Translations under genes and position numbers: made by a program | Notes under the pieces: model-generated | The model's database searches: none | Told to the model about the DNA's origin: nothing | Seen by the model: only the letters and a program-made list of their open reading frames with translations | Shown: positions 52,727 to 61,067 of the stretch, one piece after another | Numbering within the stretch: position 1 is the stretch's first letter | Layout of the letters: every line of letters starts with the position of its first letter | Assembly (NCBI GenBank): GCA_963668245.2 | Contig: OY764195.2 | Location: 2,046,001 to 2,110,000 of the forward strand | Length of the DNA stretch: 64,000 nucleotides | Direction of reading: 5' to 3' | Source of the DNA: Anoxybacterium sp963668245 | GTDB lineage: Bacteria; Bacillota; Clostridia; Peptostreptococcales; Anaerovoracaceae

Positions 52727-54076
52727 ATGGATCCAGACCCGAGTATGTCATTAGCAATTGAGTTATTGTTTTTATTGGTACTGATTTTGATCAATGCGTT
52801 TTTCGCTTCGGCGGAGATGGCTATTGTTTCAGTCAATAAAAATAGAATCAAACTTCTCGCACAAGAGGGAAAGAAAAAAGCAAAATTATTACTAAAGCTC
52901 ATTGAAGAGCCAAACAAATTCTTATCAACAATACAGGTAGCTATTACGCTTGCTGGTTTTCTTGCCAGTGCGGCAGCAGCTACAACATTGTCGGTGGGAG
53001 TTGCTTCGTTTTTAGAGCGATTTCATGTTCCTTATGGTACACAGATATCGGTTGCTCTCGTAACGTTGATACTTTCATATGTTACCTTGGTTTTTGGAGA
53101 ACTTTATCCAAAACGAATGGCACTTCAGTATGCTGAAAAGATTGCCTTGTTTTCAGTTAAACCAATCTTATATATCTCAAAGATTTCAAAGCCTTTTGTA
53201 TGGTTGCTGTCAGCTTCTGTTACTTTTTTGTTGAAAATAACGGGAGTCAAAGACGGAAATATTGAAGAGCAGTATTCAGAAGAGGAAATCAAATCTTTGC
53301 TGGAAGTTGGGCACGAAACCGGATTAATCAAAGAAGCCGGAAAAGATATGATTGCAAGTATCTTCGACTTTGATGACAAGCTTGCATATGAGGTTATGAC
53401 ACCAAGAACGGATGTCTATATGATTAATATCAACGATGACCTCGCAGATTATGTAGATGAGCTATTAGAAGAGCGCTATGCTAGAGTACCTGTATATGAA
53501 AAGGATATTGACAATATTATCGGTATTCTATATATGAAAGACTTTATGATAGAGGCAAGACATCATGGTTTTGAAAATGTCGATATCAAAGCACTTCTAA
53601 GAAAACCATTTTTTGTACCAGAGAGTAAAAACATTGATGATTTGTTTCGTGAATTACAGGCATCAAAAGTTCATATCGCAGCCTTAATCGACGAATATGG
53701 CGGGTTTGTGGGAATTGTTACCATAGAAGATATTATCGAAGAAGTTATGGGTAATATCAATGATGAGTATGATGATCATGAAGCAAAGCTTGTTGAATTA
53801 GGAGAAAATGAATACTTGATTGATGGCTTGTACTATTTAGATGATCTCAATGATGCATTGAATCTTAATCTCGAGTCAGAGGAGCATGAAACAGTTGGAG
53901 GCTTACTAATTGATCTTCTGGGAGAGATACCTGACGAAGATGAGACTGTTGCACGAGTGATCGAAGTCGAAAACTGTACCTTTACCATTGAATCAGTGAA
54001 AGATCGAAGAATCGATAAAGTGAAGCTGCAGGTTGAACCAAAAATTTCTGATGAAGACGAAGACGAAGACGAATAA
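52727..54076 (+). CDS. CNNM/CorC-HlyC family membrane protein (hemolysin C family)
   Basis: This 449-residue protein has an N-terminal DUF21 membrane domain (residues about 1-190) with SLAIELLFLLVLILINAFFA, SAEMAIVSVNKNRIK and LVFGELYPKRMAL. A pair of CBS domains follows (about 205-335, VMTPRTDVYMININD, HIAALIDEYGGFVGIVTIED), then a CorC_HlyC domain (about 350-435) and an acidic tail ending in Asp/Glu repeats. Such proteins are linked to magnesium or cobalt efflux; the old hemolysin name is misleading. It has its own extended -10 promoter and a strong terminator downstream. Confidence 0.92.
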   Translation: MDPDPSMSLAIELLFLLVLILINAFFASAEMAIVSVNKNRIKLLAQEGKKKAKLLLKLIEEPNKFLSTIQVAITLAGFLASAAAATTLSVGVASFLERFHVPYGTQISVALVTLILSYVTLVFGELYPKRMALQYAEKIALFSVKPILYISKISKPFVWLLSASVTFLLKITGVKDGNIEEQYSEEEIKSLLEVGHETGLIKEAGKDMIASIFDFDDKLAYEVMTPRTDVYMININDDLADYVDELLEERYARVPVYEKDIDNIIGILYMKDFMIEARHHGFENVDIKALLRKPFFVPESKNIDDLFRELQASKVHIAALIDEYGGFVGIVTIEDIIEEVMGNINDEYDDHEAKLVELGENEYLIDGLYYLDDLNDALNLNLESEEHETVGGLLIDLLGEIPDEDETVARVIEVENCTFTIESVKDRRIDKVKLQVEPKISDEDEDEDE

Positions 54077-54120
54077 ATGAGGCAATCTGAAATACATTGC
54101 GAGCCTTTATGAATGAAACA

Positions 54121-54150
54121 CTAAAACCCCGCGACAGCGGGGTTTTCCGT
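54121..54150 (+). terminator. rho-independent terminator after the CNNM gene
   Basis: AAAACCCCGC (54123-54132) pairs perfectly with GCGGGGTTTT (54137-54146) around GACA. Confidence 0.88.
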
Positions 54151-54239
54151 TTGTTTTCTCCGATTTAACCGGATTTAAAATCAGCTCTATGATTAAGTAA
54201 ATCAGCCAGTTAGTCTGAAAAACCAGTTTCAAATAAAAT

Positions 54240-54268
54240 TTGTAAGTAGACCATAGTTCTGTTATAAT
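54240..54268 (+). promoter_or_regulatory. promoter of the asp23-nusB-xseAB-dxs cluster
   Basis: TTGTAA (54240-54245), a 17-base spacer and TATAAT (54263-54268), ending 18 bases before the first ATG. The gap 54151-54239 shows nothing else. Confidence 0.6.
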
Positions 54269-54286
54269 ATTTCAGAGGTGAAATGA

Positions 54287-54655
54287 ATGAATGTTGGATT
54301 AGATGATAAATTAGGCACTTTAAAAATATCCGACGATGTCATCGCGGTTTGTGCCATGAAGGCAACTGAAAAAACTCGTGGAGTTGCTGCCCTCAGTGGT
54401 GTGTTTTCGGATAATATCACAAAAAATATTTTCGGAAAAGAACCTCTTTACAAAGGGATTAAAGTAAATCAAAACGATGAAGGTATCAATATCGACATAT
54501 ATATTATTGTCCAATATGGCGTAAAAATTCCTGAAGTAGCTTGGGATATTCAGGAAAATGTTAAAAAAGAAGTGGAAGCTATGACAGAGGCTGTGGTCAA
54601 GGCCGTAAATATACATGTGCAAGGCGTACATTTCACAGAAAATGAGGAGGACTAA
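54287..54655 (+). CDS. Asp23/Gls24 family protein
   Basis: This 122-residue cytoplasmic protein is of the Asp23/Gls24 family: GTLKISDDVIAVCAMKATEK, TRGVAALSGVFSDNI, GIKVNQNDEGINIDIYIIVQ and a C-terminal VNIHVQGVHF. In staphylococci Asp23 lines the membrane during envelope stress; in Clostridia the nusB-linked copy is of unclear role. GAGGTG precedes the ATG. It is the first gene of the long cluster that runs to mutS. Confidence 0.92.
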   Translation: MNVGLDDKLGTLKISDDVIAVCAMKATEKTRGVAALSGVFSDNITKNIFGKEPLYKGIKVNQNDEGINIDIYIIVQYGVKIPEVAWDIQENVKKEVEAMTEAVVKAVNIHVQGVHFTENEED

Positions 54656-54660
54656 AGGTC

Positions 54661-55068
54661 ATGCGAAGAACAGAAGCAAGAGAACTTTTCATGCAGCTAC
54701 TGTTTCAGATGGAAGTACAAAATGATTATGGAAATACAATAAAAGAACGGTTTACAGATGAAAATCTAAAAGGTTCTAATCAGCTAGAATATTTTCACAG
54801 GCTGTTTGTATGTATTCACGAACATCTTGGTGACATCGATAACGAATTGGAGCGTTGGAGTGAAAATTGGAAGATTAATAGATTGGCGAAGGTTGATCTT
54901 GCTATTTTAAGATTATCCATTGCAGAAATCTTATATCTAGATGATATTCCTACATCTGCATCAATCAATGAAGCTGTTGATTTGGCAAAAAAATTTAGTG
55001 GAGATGATTCTGGAAAGTTTGTAAATGGAATATTAGGTAAGGTTGCAAAAAATCACAATGCAGAATAA
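54661..55068 (+). CDS. nusB: transcription antitermination factor NusB
   Basis: This 135-residue all-helical RNA-binding protein has RRTEARELFMQLLFQMEV at the N-terminus, then NRLAKVDLAILRLSIAEILY and the C-terminal signature SINEAVDLAKKFSGDDSGKF followed by VNGILGKV. NusB with NusE binds boxA RNA and prevents premature termination in rRNA operons such as the one in this window. It starts 5 bases after asp23 and its end overlaps the next gene. Confidence 0.97.
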   Translation: MRRTEARELFMQLLFQMEVQNDYGNTIKERFTDENLKGSNQLEYFHRLFVCIHEHLGDIDNELERWSENWKINRLAKVDLAILRLSIAEILYLDDIPTSASINEAVDLAKKFSGDDSGKFVNGILGKVAKNHNAE

Positions 55069-56047
55069 GAGTTATGTGCTAGGAATCGATACTAGCAACT
55101 ATACAACATCTCTGGCGTTAACGGATCAAAAGGGCAACATAATAGCTGATTCACGTAAATTATTGACGGTGAAGCATGGCGAGAGAGGGCTTCGGCAATC
55201 AACCGCCCTTTTTCAACACATGGAAAACTTACCGCAAATGCTGCTTGATTTATATGAACAGCACGAATCAAGTTCTATTGTCGCAGTTGCGGCCTCTAGC
55301 AGACCAAGACCCGTACAAGGATCATATATGCCTGTTTTTAAAGCAGGAATGAATTATGGAAAAGTGATGGCAGCCAGTCTTAGGGTGCCATTCTTTGAGT
55401 ATTCTCACCAAGAAGGTCATTTGGAAGCAGTACGAAAGCACAGCCCTATATCCAAGAATGATACTTACTTGGCGTATCATATGTCAGGCGGTACAACAGA
55501 ATTACTTGCAATGAGTGGAGAGGGATACCGATTGATTGGTGGCACAAAAGATATTTCTTTCGGACAAGTGCTAGACCGAATTGGCGTTTTGCTTGGGATG
55601 ACTTTTCCAGCAGGAAGAGAACTTGATCAAATTGCAGTATCTTTTGCAGAGAGTGCAATATCTGGGTTTGATACACCAATGAACAGTAAGAACCAGATAC
55701 GTACCAGCAAAAGATTGAAAAACATACCTCTGTCGGGGCTTACTTTCAATCTTTCGGGTATAGAAACTCAATGTACTAGAGCAATAGAAAAGGGAGAACC
55801 AAGAGAAGAATTGATTTATGAACTATTTTTGCGTATCAGTGAATCTTTATCCACGTTGACTAAGGCTGCAATGGAGGAAACTGGTATCCATAAAACTATG
55901 ATGACTGGTGGTGTTGCATCAAGTTGCTTTGTACGGAACTACTTGAATGCAATTTTTTCAGAGAATATCGTTTTTGGAGAACCGAAACTATCTTCTGACA
56001 ATGCTGTTGGAATCTCATATTTAGGAGGAGAACAGTTATGGCGATAA
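55058..56047 (+). CDS. TsaD/Kae1-like paralogue (M22 family)
   Basis: This 329-residue protein of the ASKHA fold is related to TsaD, which makes the t6A37 tRNA modification. It has YVLGIDTSNYTTSLAL, the metal motif SHQEGHLEA with both His residues, MSGGTTELL, FGQVLDRIGVLLGMTFPAGR and a C-terminal SDNAVG with the ligand Asp. Several blocks differ from true TsaD, and it lies in the nusB-xseA cluster where Clostridia carry a TsaD-like gene of unknown role. Real tsaD is expected elsewhere in the genome. ATG 55058 is chosen; a TTG at 55043 is too close to its site. It overlaps both neighbours. Confidence 0.8.
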   Translation: MQNKSYVLGIDTSNYTTSLALTDQKGNIIADSRKLLTVKHGERGLRQSTALFQHMENLPQMLLDLYEQHESSSIVAVAASSRPRPVQGSYMPVFKAGMNYGKVMAASLRVPFFEYSHQEGHLEAVRKHSPISKNDTYLAYHMSGGTTELLAMSGEGYRLIGGTKDISFGQVLDRIGVLLGMTFPAGRELDQIAVSFAESAISGFDTPMNSKNQIRTSKRLKNIPLSGLTFNLSGIETQCTRAIEKGEPREELIYELFLRISESLSTLTKAAMEETGIHKTMMTGGVASSCFVRNYLNAIFSENIVFGEPKLSSDNAVGISYLGGEQLWR

Positions 56048-57258
56048 AACCAATTAAAGTATCTCAATTAAATGGTTATGTTAAGCGAGTCTTGCAGATG
56101 GATCCGCTTCTTGGCAATGTCACTGTAATCGGCGAAATATCCAATTTGAAATATCATGGGAGTGGCCATGTATATTTTACTTTGAAGGATGAAACCAGTA
56201 AAATTAATTGCTTTTTACCTTCAGAGTATCTGGAAAAACTTAGATATGAACTAAATGATGGTATGGAGATTATCGTCAATGGTTATATTTATCTTTACGA
56301 ACGAGGAGGCACTTACTCTCTGAATGTGCGAGAAATTACCATTGAAGGAATTGGAAACTTATCCATTGCCTTTGAAAAATTAAAGGAAAAATTATCGAAG
56401 GAAGGGCTTTTTGATGACAAATATAAGAAGCTGATTCCATATTTCCCAAAAAAAATTGCTGTGATTACCTCTGAAACAGGTGCAGCGGTTAGAGATATTA
56501 TTAAAATCATCAAAAGTCGAAATACCGTCGTAGACGTATTGATTTATCCTTGCTTGGTACAAGGTCCGGATGCAGCGTCTGATATTTCTTCATCCATTGA
56601 TGCGGTAAACCGCTTATTCCCTGAAATTGATACGATTATTGTGGGAAGAGGAGGTGGTTCTATGGAAGAGCTTTGGGCGTTTAATGAAGAAATTGTCGCC
56701 AGAAGCATTTTTGCTTCCAGGATTCCGATCATTTCTGCAGTTGGTCATGAAACAGACTTTACCATAGCAGATTTTGTTGCAGATAAAAGAGCAGAAACAC
56801 CGACAGCAGCAGCTCAAATGGCGGTACCAGATGTAAACTCATTGAAAGAGTACATACGTGATAAAAAGAAAGATTTAAATCAGTCTATGAACAATATGAT
56901 TCGTTTGCTTGAAATGCGCGTTACTAACAACAGCGGGGAGCATATGGCACAAAACCTGAAGCACATGATCTCATATCACTTAATGAATACAGAGAATCAA
57001 TACAAAGAATTAAAGCATTCTATGAATAATCGACTTCGTGATTGGGCAGTTCGTTTGGAACAAGAAAAAGCAAGTTTAGATGCCTTAAATCCTGCTAGTA
57101 TCATGAAACGAGGCTATGCAGCAGTATTAGATCAAAATAAGCATTTAACGAGCTCGGTTCGTGCATTTGAAATCGGGGATTCTTTTACCCTGATGATGGA
57201 AGACGGTACAATTCGAGGCAATATAGCTGAAATATGGAGGAAGGAACATGGCAAGTAA
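56038..57258 (+). CDS. xseA: exodeoxyribonuclease VII large subunit
   Basis: This is a 406-residue subunit of the single-strand-specific exonuclease VII. The N-terminal OB fold (LLGNVTVIGEISNLKYHGSG then HVYFTLKDE) precedes the catalytic core (VITSETGAAVRDIIKIIKSR, TIIVGRGGGSMEELWAFN, SAVGHETDFTIADFVADKRA, ETPTAAAQ), then a coiled-coil domain that binds XseB. AGGAGGAG sits inside the end of the preceding gene. It overlaps xseB by 11 bases. Confidence 0.96.
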   Translation: MAIKPIKVSQLNGYVKRVLQMDPLLGNVTVIGEISNLKYHGSGHVYFTLKDETSKINCFLPSEYLEKLRYELNDGMEIIVNGYIYLYERGGTYSLNVREITIEGIGNLSIAFEKLKEKLSKEGLFDDKYKKLIPYFPKKIAVITSETGAAVRDIIKIIKSRNTVVDVLIYPCLVQGPDAASDISSSIDAVNRLFPEIDTIIVGRGGGSMEELWAFNEEIVARSIFASRIPIISAVGHETDFTIADFVADKRAETPTAAAQMAVPDVNSLKEYIRDKKKDLNQSMNNMIRLLEMRVTNNSGEHMAQNLKHMISYHLMNTENQYKELKHSMNNRLRDWAVRLEQEKASLDALNPASIMKRGYAAVLDQNKHLTSSVRAFEIGDSFTLMMEDGTIRGNIAEIWRKEHGK

Positions 57259-57451
57259 GAAAGATAACGTTAGCTTTGAAGAGGCATTAAGCGGATTGGA
57301 GCGATCAGCAGAAATTCTGAAAAAGGATGGAACGACTCTTGAGGAAGCTATGAAGCGTTTTGAAGAAGGTGTGGCCTACTACAACCATTGCAATGATTTG
57401 CTCAGTCAAGCCAAACAGAAAATTGAAGTCTTTGAAAAACAAGAATCCTAA
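57248..57451 (+). CDS. xseB: exodeoxyribonuclease VII small subunit
   Basis: This 67-residue helical-hairpin protein has the family signature SFEEALSGLERSAEILKKDG followed by TTLEEAMKRFEEGVAYYNHC. Several copies wrap the XseA coiled coil. The start lies in the xseA 3' end with GGAGGAA 5 bases upstream. Confidence 0.95.
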   Translation: MASKKDNVSFEEALSGLERSAEILKKDGTTLEEAMKRFEEGVAYYNHCNDLLSQAKQKIEVFEKQES

Positions 57452-57467
57452 AGGAGATGATATCAGG

Positions 57468-58364
57468 ATGCAGAACGGGGAATATTTAAGACTAAAAGAA
57501 ATGGTGGAAGAACACTTACTATACTTCTTACCTGAGGTTGACCATAAAAGTTTTACGTTGCATGAAGCTATGACATACAGTTTGAACGCTGGAGGGAAAC
57601 GGCTTAGACCTGTGATTTTACTTGCCGCGTGCGACTTTTGTGGTGGAGATGAAAAGCTAGCATTACCATACGCCTGTGCCATAGAATATATTCATACTTA
57701 TTCTTTGATTCATGATGATCTTCCATCTTTGGACAATGACGATCTAAGACGAGGAGAGCCGACTAATCATAAAGTCTTTGGTGAAGCCATGGCCATATTA
57801 GCAGGAGATGGACTTTTGACCTCTGCATTTGAGGCAATGAATAAAGATATGCTTCTATATTTTGACAACATAGAGCTTCTCAAACGTAGAGTTCGTGCGA
57901 TTTATGAAATCTCAAAAGGTGCTGGTTGCCGTGGTATGATTGCTGGACAAGTAGCAGACATTGAAGCTGAAAACAAGCAGTGTACAAAAGAAATATTAGA
58001 CTACATCCACTTAAATAAGACAGCAGCTATCATCAAATCAGCCATTAAAGCTGGGGCATATTTAGGTGGTGCTGATGCAAATACACTAAAAAATATGGAA
58101 GAGTATGCGGAGAATATTGGCTTGGCGTTTCAAATTGTTGATGATATTTTGGATGTGAGCGGAAATCAAGAACTTCTTGGAAAATCGATAGGTTCTGATG
58201 CGTCAAACCAAAAAGCAACATACCCTTGCCGATATGGCTTAGAAGAATCCAGAGAGAAGGTATTTGCTTTGACTCAGAATGCAAAGAAAGCATTGGAAGA
58301 GTATTATGACAATGCGGAGTTTTTCATCTTACTTGCTGATGAGTTGGCTTACAGAATAAAGTAA
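57468..58364 (+). CDS. ispA: polyprenyl (farnesyl/geranyl) diphosphate synthase
   Basis: This 298-residue trans-prenyltransferase has the first aspartate-rich motif in HDDLPSLDNDDLRRG, preceded by GGKRLRPVILLAACD, and the second in FQIVDDILDVSGN. Spacing and length fit the IspA group that makes farnesyl (C15) diphosphate; product length cannot be fixed from sequence alone. The ATG at 57468 follows AAAGGAG. It lies between xseB and dxs, as in Bacillus and most Clostridia. Confidence 0.95.
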   Translation: MQNGEYLRLKEMVEEHLLYFLPEVDHKSFTLHEAMTYSLNAGGKRLRPVILLAACDFCGGDEKLALPYACAIEYIHTYSLIHDDLPSLDNDDLRRGEPTNHKVFGEAMAILAGDGLLTSAFEAMNKDMLLYFDNIELLKRRVRAIYEISKGAGCRGMIAGQVADIEAENKQCTKEILDYIHLNKTAAIIKSAIKAGAYLGGADANTLKNMEEYAENIGLAFQIVDDILDVSGNQELLGKSIGSDASNQKATYPCRYGLEESREKVFALTQNAKKALEEYYDNAEFFILLADELAYRIK

Positions 58365-58387
58365 CAAAACAAGGAGCTTCGTAATAT

Positions 58388-60265
58388 ATGAAAAAGACAA
58401 TATTAGATTATCAGTTTCCTGAAGCATTGAAAGATATGAGTGATCGGGAACTTGAGTTGCTTTCTTATGAAATCAGAGAATTTCTTCTAGACAAAGTATC
58501 AAAGTGTGGGGGACATTTGGCATCTAACCTTGGTGTTGTTGAGCTTACCATTGCTTTGCACCGCGTTTTTGAAAGTCCTATTGATAAAATTATTTGGGAT
58601 GTGGGACATCAGTCCTACGTTCATAAAATTTTGACTGGTAGAGCAAGGTCATTTGATGGACTAAGATGTTTAGATGGTATGAGTGGCTTTCCCAAAAGAG
58701 AAGAAAGTGTCCATGATATGTTTGATACAGGACATAGCAGTAACTCAATCTCTGCGGCTATGGGTTATGCCGCAGCAAGAGATTTAGCAGGGGAGGATTA
58801 TTCTGTTATTTCTGTTATTGGGGATGGTGCATTAACAGGAGGCATGGCGTACGAAGCGCTTAACAATGCTGGTTCTTCCCAGTCAAAGATGATCGTGATA
58901 TTAAATGATAATGAGATGTCTATATCGAAAAATATCGGAGGTATTTCCCAACATTTAGGGAAACTTAGATCTTCTCAAGCATACATTGAATTTAAAAAAC
59001 AGTTGAAAAAGAGACTGAAAGGCATACCTGGAGTTGGGGAAGGGTTATACACTGGTTTTGAGCATATCCGCGACTCAGTAAAATATGCTATCGTACCAGG
59101 TGCAATTTTTGAACAGCTGGGCTTTAAGTACTTTGGACCTGTAGATGGACATAACATACACGATATGATTGAAATTCTTACGTTTGCCAAATATATGAAT
59201 GAACCAGTTCTGATTCATACAATCACAAAAAAAGGAAAAGGATACCGAAATGCAGAAAATAATCCTGGGAAGTTTCATGGGATTGGAGCATTTGATCCAA
59301 CCACAGGAAACCTACTTTCTGAATCTCAAAATGTAAGCTATTCTAAAATATTTGGCAATAAATTAGTACAGCTAGCGAGTTGTGATGAAAAAATTATTGC
59401 TGTCAGTGCTGCTATGGTTGATGCAACGGGACTTGGCAAGTTTGCAGAAAAATACCCAAAGCGCCTCTTTGATGCTGGTATAGCGGAAGCCCATGCGGTA
59501 ACTTTTGCAGCGGGACTTGCTGCCAGTGGATTAAGACCTGTGGTTGCTATTTATTCAACATTTTTGCAAAGAGCATACGATCAGATGATGATTGATGTTT
59601 GCATGCAGAACTTACCAGTTGTTTTTGCCATTGATCGAGCAGGCAACGTTGGCGCGGATGGAGAAACCCATCATGGTGTTTTTGACTTGTCCTATTTAAA
59701 CCATATGCCAAACCTGACGATTTTAGCACCAAAGGATGGAAAAGAGCTTGCTGCTATGCTAGAGTTTGCTTTAAAACTTGATGGACCATGCGCAATTAGA
59801 TATCCAAGAGGAGAAGCCAACGACTGTGTTTCTGATTTGTCAAATCCAATATTTGATGGTACTTGCGAAAGACTTTCTATTGGTAAAGAAATCGAAATCT
59901 TTGCGGTTGGCAAAATGGTATCTGTTGGGATTGCAGTATGCAAAAAACTGCATTCAAGAGGAATTGATGCAGGACTTTTCAATGTTCGATTTGTAAAGCC
60001 CTTTGACAGCAAGCAATTGATTGAGGCGGTACAAGCAGGAAAAATGATTGTAACTTTGGAAGATAACGTTCTGGAGGGCGGTTTTGGTTCTATCGTAAAC
60101 CAAGTTCTTGCCCAATCAGACTTATTACATACAAGAGTATTGAATATAGGTTGGCCAGACAGATTTATAGAACAAGGCGGTGTCAGTGAACTGTTCCATC
60201 GATATGAGATGGATGAAGAAAGCATCGCAGAAAGGGTGTGTGACTTTTTTGAAAGAAAGGCTTGA
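58388..60265 (+). CDS. dxs: 1-deoxy-D-xylulose-5-phosphate synthase
   Basis: This is a 625-residue thiamine-diphosphate enzyme for the first step of the MEP isoprenoid pathway, from pyruvate and glyceraldehyde 3-phosphate. HLASNLGVVELTIALHRVF, GHSSNSISAAMGYAAA and the cofactor motif GDGALTGGMAYEALNNAG are in the first half. The transketolase central domain has RFPKRLFDAGIAEAHAVTFA-like FDAGIAEAHAVTFAAGLA and DRAGNVGADGETHHGVFDL. The C-terminal domain is intact. Its product pathway feeds the ispA enzyme just upstream. It overlaps tlyA by 17 bases. Confidence 0.97.
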   Translation: MKKTILDYQFPEALKDMSDRELELLSYEIREFLLDKVSKCGGHLASNLGVVELTIALHRVFESPIDKIIWDVGHQSYVHKILTGRARSFDGLRCLDGMSGFPKREESVHDMFDTGHSSNSISAAMGYAAARDLAGEDYSVISVIGDGALTGGMAYEALNNAGSSQSKMIVILNDNEMSISKNIGGISQHLGKLRSSQAYIEFKKQLKKRLKGIPGVGEGLYTGFEHIRDSVKYAIVPGAIFEQLGFKYFGPVDGHNIHDMIEILTFAKYMNEPVLIHTITKKGKGYRNAENNPGKFHGIGAFDPTTGNLLSESQNVSYSKIFGNKLVQLASCDEKIIAVSAAMVDATGLGKFAEKYPKRLFDAGIAEAHAVTFAAGLAASGLRPVVAIYSTFLQRAYDQMMIDVCMQNLPVVFAIDRAGNVGADGETHHGVFDLSYLNHMPNLTILAPKDGKELAAMLEFALKLDGPCAIRYPRGEANDCVSDLSNPIFDGTCERLSIGKEIEIFAVGKMVSVGIAVCKKLHSRGIDAGLFNVRFVKPFDSKQLIEAVQAGKMIVTLEDNVLEGGFGSIVNQVLAQSDLLHTRVLNIGWPDRFIEQGGVSELFHRYEMDEESIAERVCDFFERKA

Positions 60266-61052
60266 TGTACTTCTTGTGGAAAAGGGGTTTTTTGCGTCAA
60301 GAGAGAGAGCAAAGGCTTCTATTATGGCAGGAATCGTTTACGTAGATGGAATGCGAGTAGATAAGGCTGGAACACCGATTTCTACAGAAGCAGAACTATT
60401 TGTAAAGGAAGACACGTGCCCATACGTGAGTAGAGGTGGTTTAAAACTTGCAAAAGCAATGGAGGTGTTTTCTCTGTCTCTAAAGGATGCGGTATCTGTG
60501 GATATCGGAGCATCAACAGGCGGTTTTACCGACTGTATGCTGAAAAACGGGGCAACAAAAGTATATGCTATTGATGTTGGTTATGGACAGCTTGATTGGA
60601 CGCTAAGAAATGATCCTAGAGTTGTAAATATGGAAAAGGTAAATGTTCGGTATCTGGAAGAAGATAGAATTCCAGAAAAAGTCGATTTTATTAGCATCGA
60701 TGTATCTTTTATTTCGCTCAAATTGGTTCTCCCTGTGGCTGCGATGCTTTTAGCTGAGACTGGTTCACTGGTATGCCTTGTAAAACCTCAATTTGAAGCG
60801 GGCAGAGAACAAGTCGGAAAAAAAGGAATCGTGAGAGACCCAGCAGTCCATAAGCAAGTGATTATGAATGCGATTCGTTATGGAAGAGACAATGGGCTAT
60901 ATGCTCACGGTCTTGATTTTTCGCCAATGACTGGGGCAAAAGGAAATATTGAGTATTTACTCTATTTAAAAAAAGAAGAAGTAGAGATGGATTATGAAAG
61001 CTTAGTAGCAAAAATAGTGGAATCATCACATACGGTATTGGATAACCAATAA
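60249..61052 (+). CDS. tlyA: TlyA family rRNA (cytidine-2'-O)-methyltransferase
   Basis: This 267-residue protein has an N-terminal S4 RNA-binding domain (RLDVLLVEKGFFASRERAKA then SIMAGIVYVDG) and an FtsJ-like methyltransferase domain (SVDIGASTGGFTDCML, IDVGYGQLDWTLR, SIDVSFISLKLVLP, LVKPQFEAGR). TlyA methylates 16S and 23S rRNA cytidines in species where it is known; it is often misnamed a hemolysin. The start is taken as the TTG at 60249 beginning LKERLDVLLVEKG; a GTG at 60240 is also in frame. Both lie within dxs. Confidence 0.92.
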   Translation: MKERLDVLLVEKGFFASRERAKASIMAGIVYVDGMRVDKAGTPISTEAELFVKEDTCPYVSRGGLKLAKAMEVFSLSLKDAVSVDIGASTGGFTDCMLKNGATKVYAIDVGYGQLDWTLRNDPRVVNMEKVNVRYLEEDRIPEKVDFISIDVSFISLKLVLPVAAMLLAETGSLVCLVKPQFEAGREQVGKKGIVRDPAVHKQVIMNAIRYGRDNGLYAHGLDFSPMTGAKGNIEYLLYLKKEEVEMDYESLVAKIVESSHTVLDNQ

Positions 61053-61067
61053 GTACGGGAGAATAGT

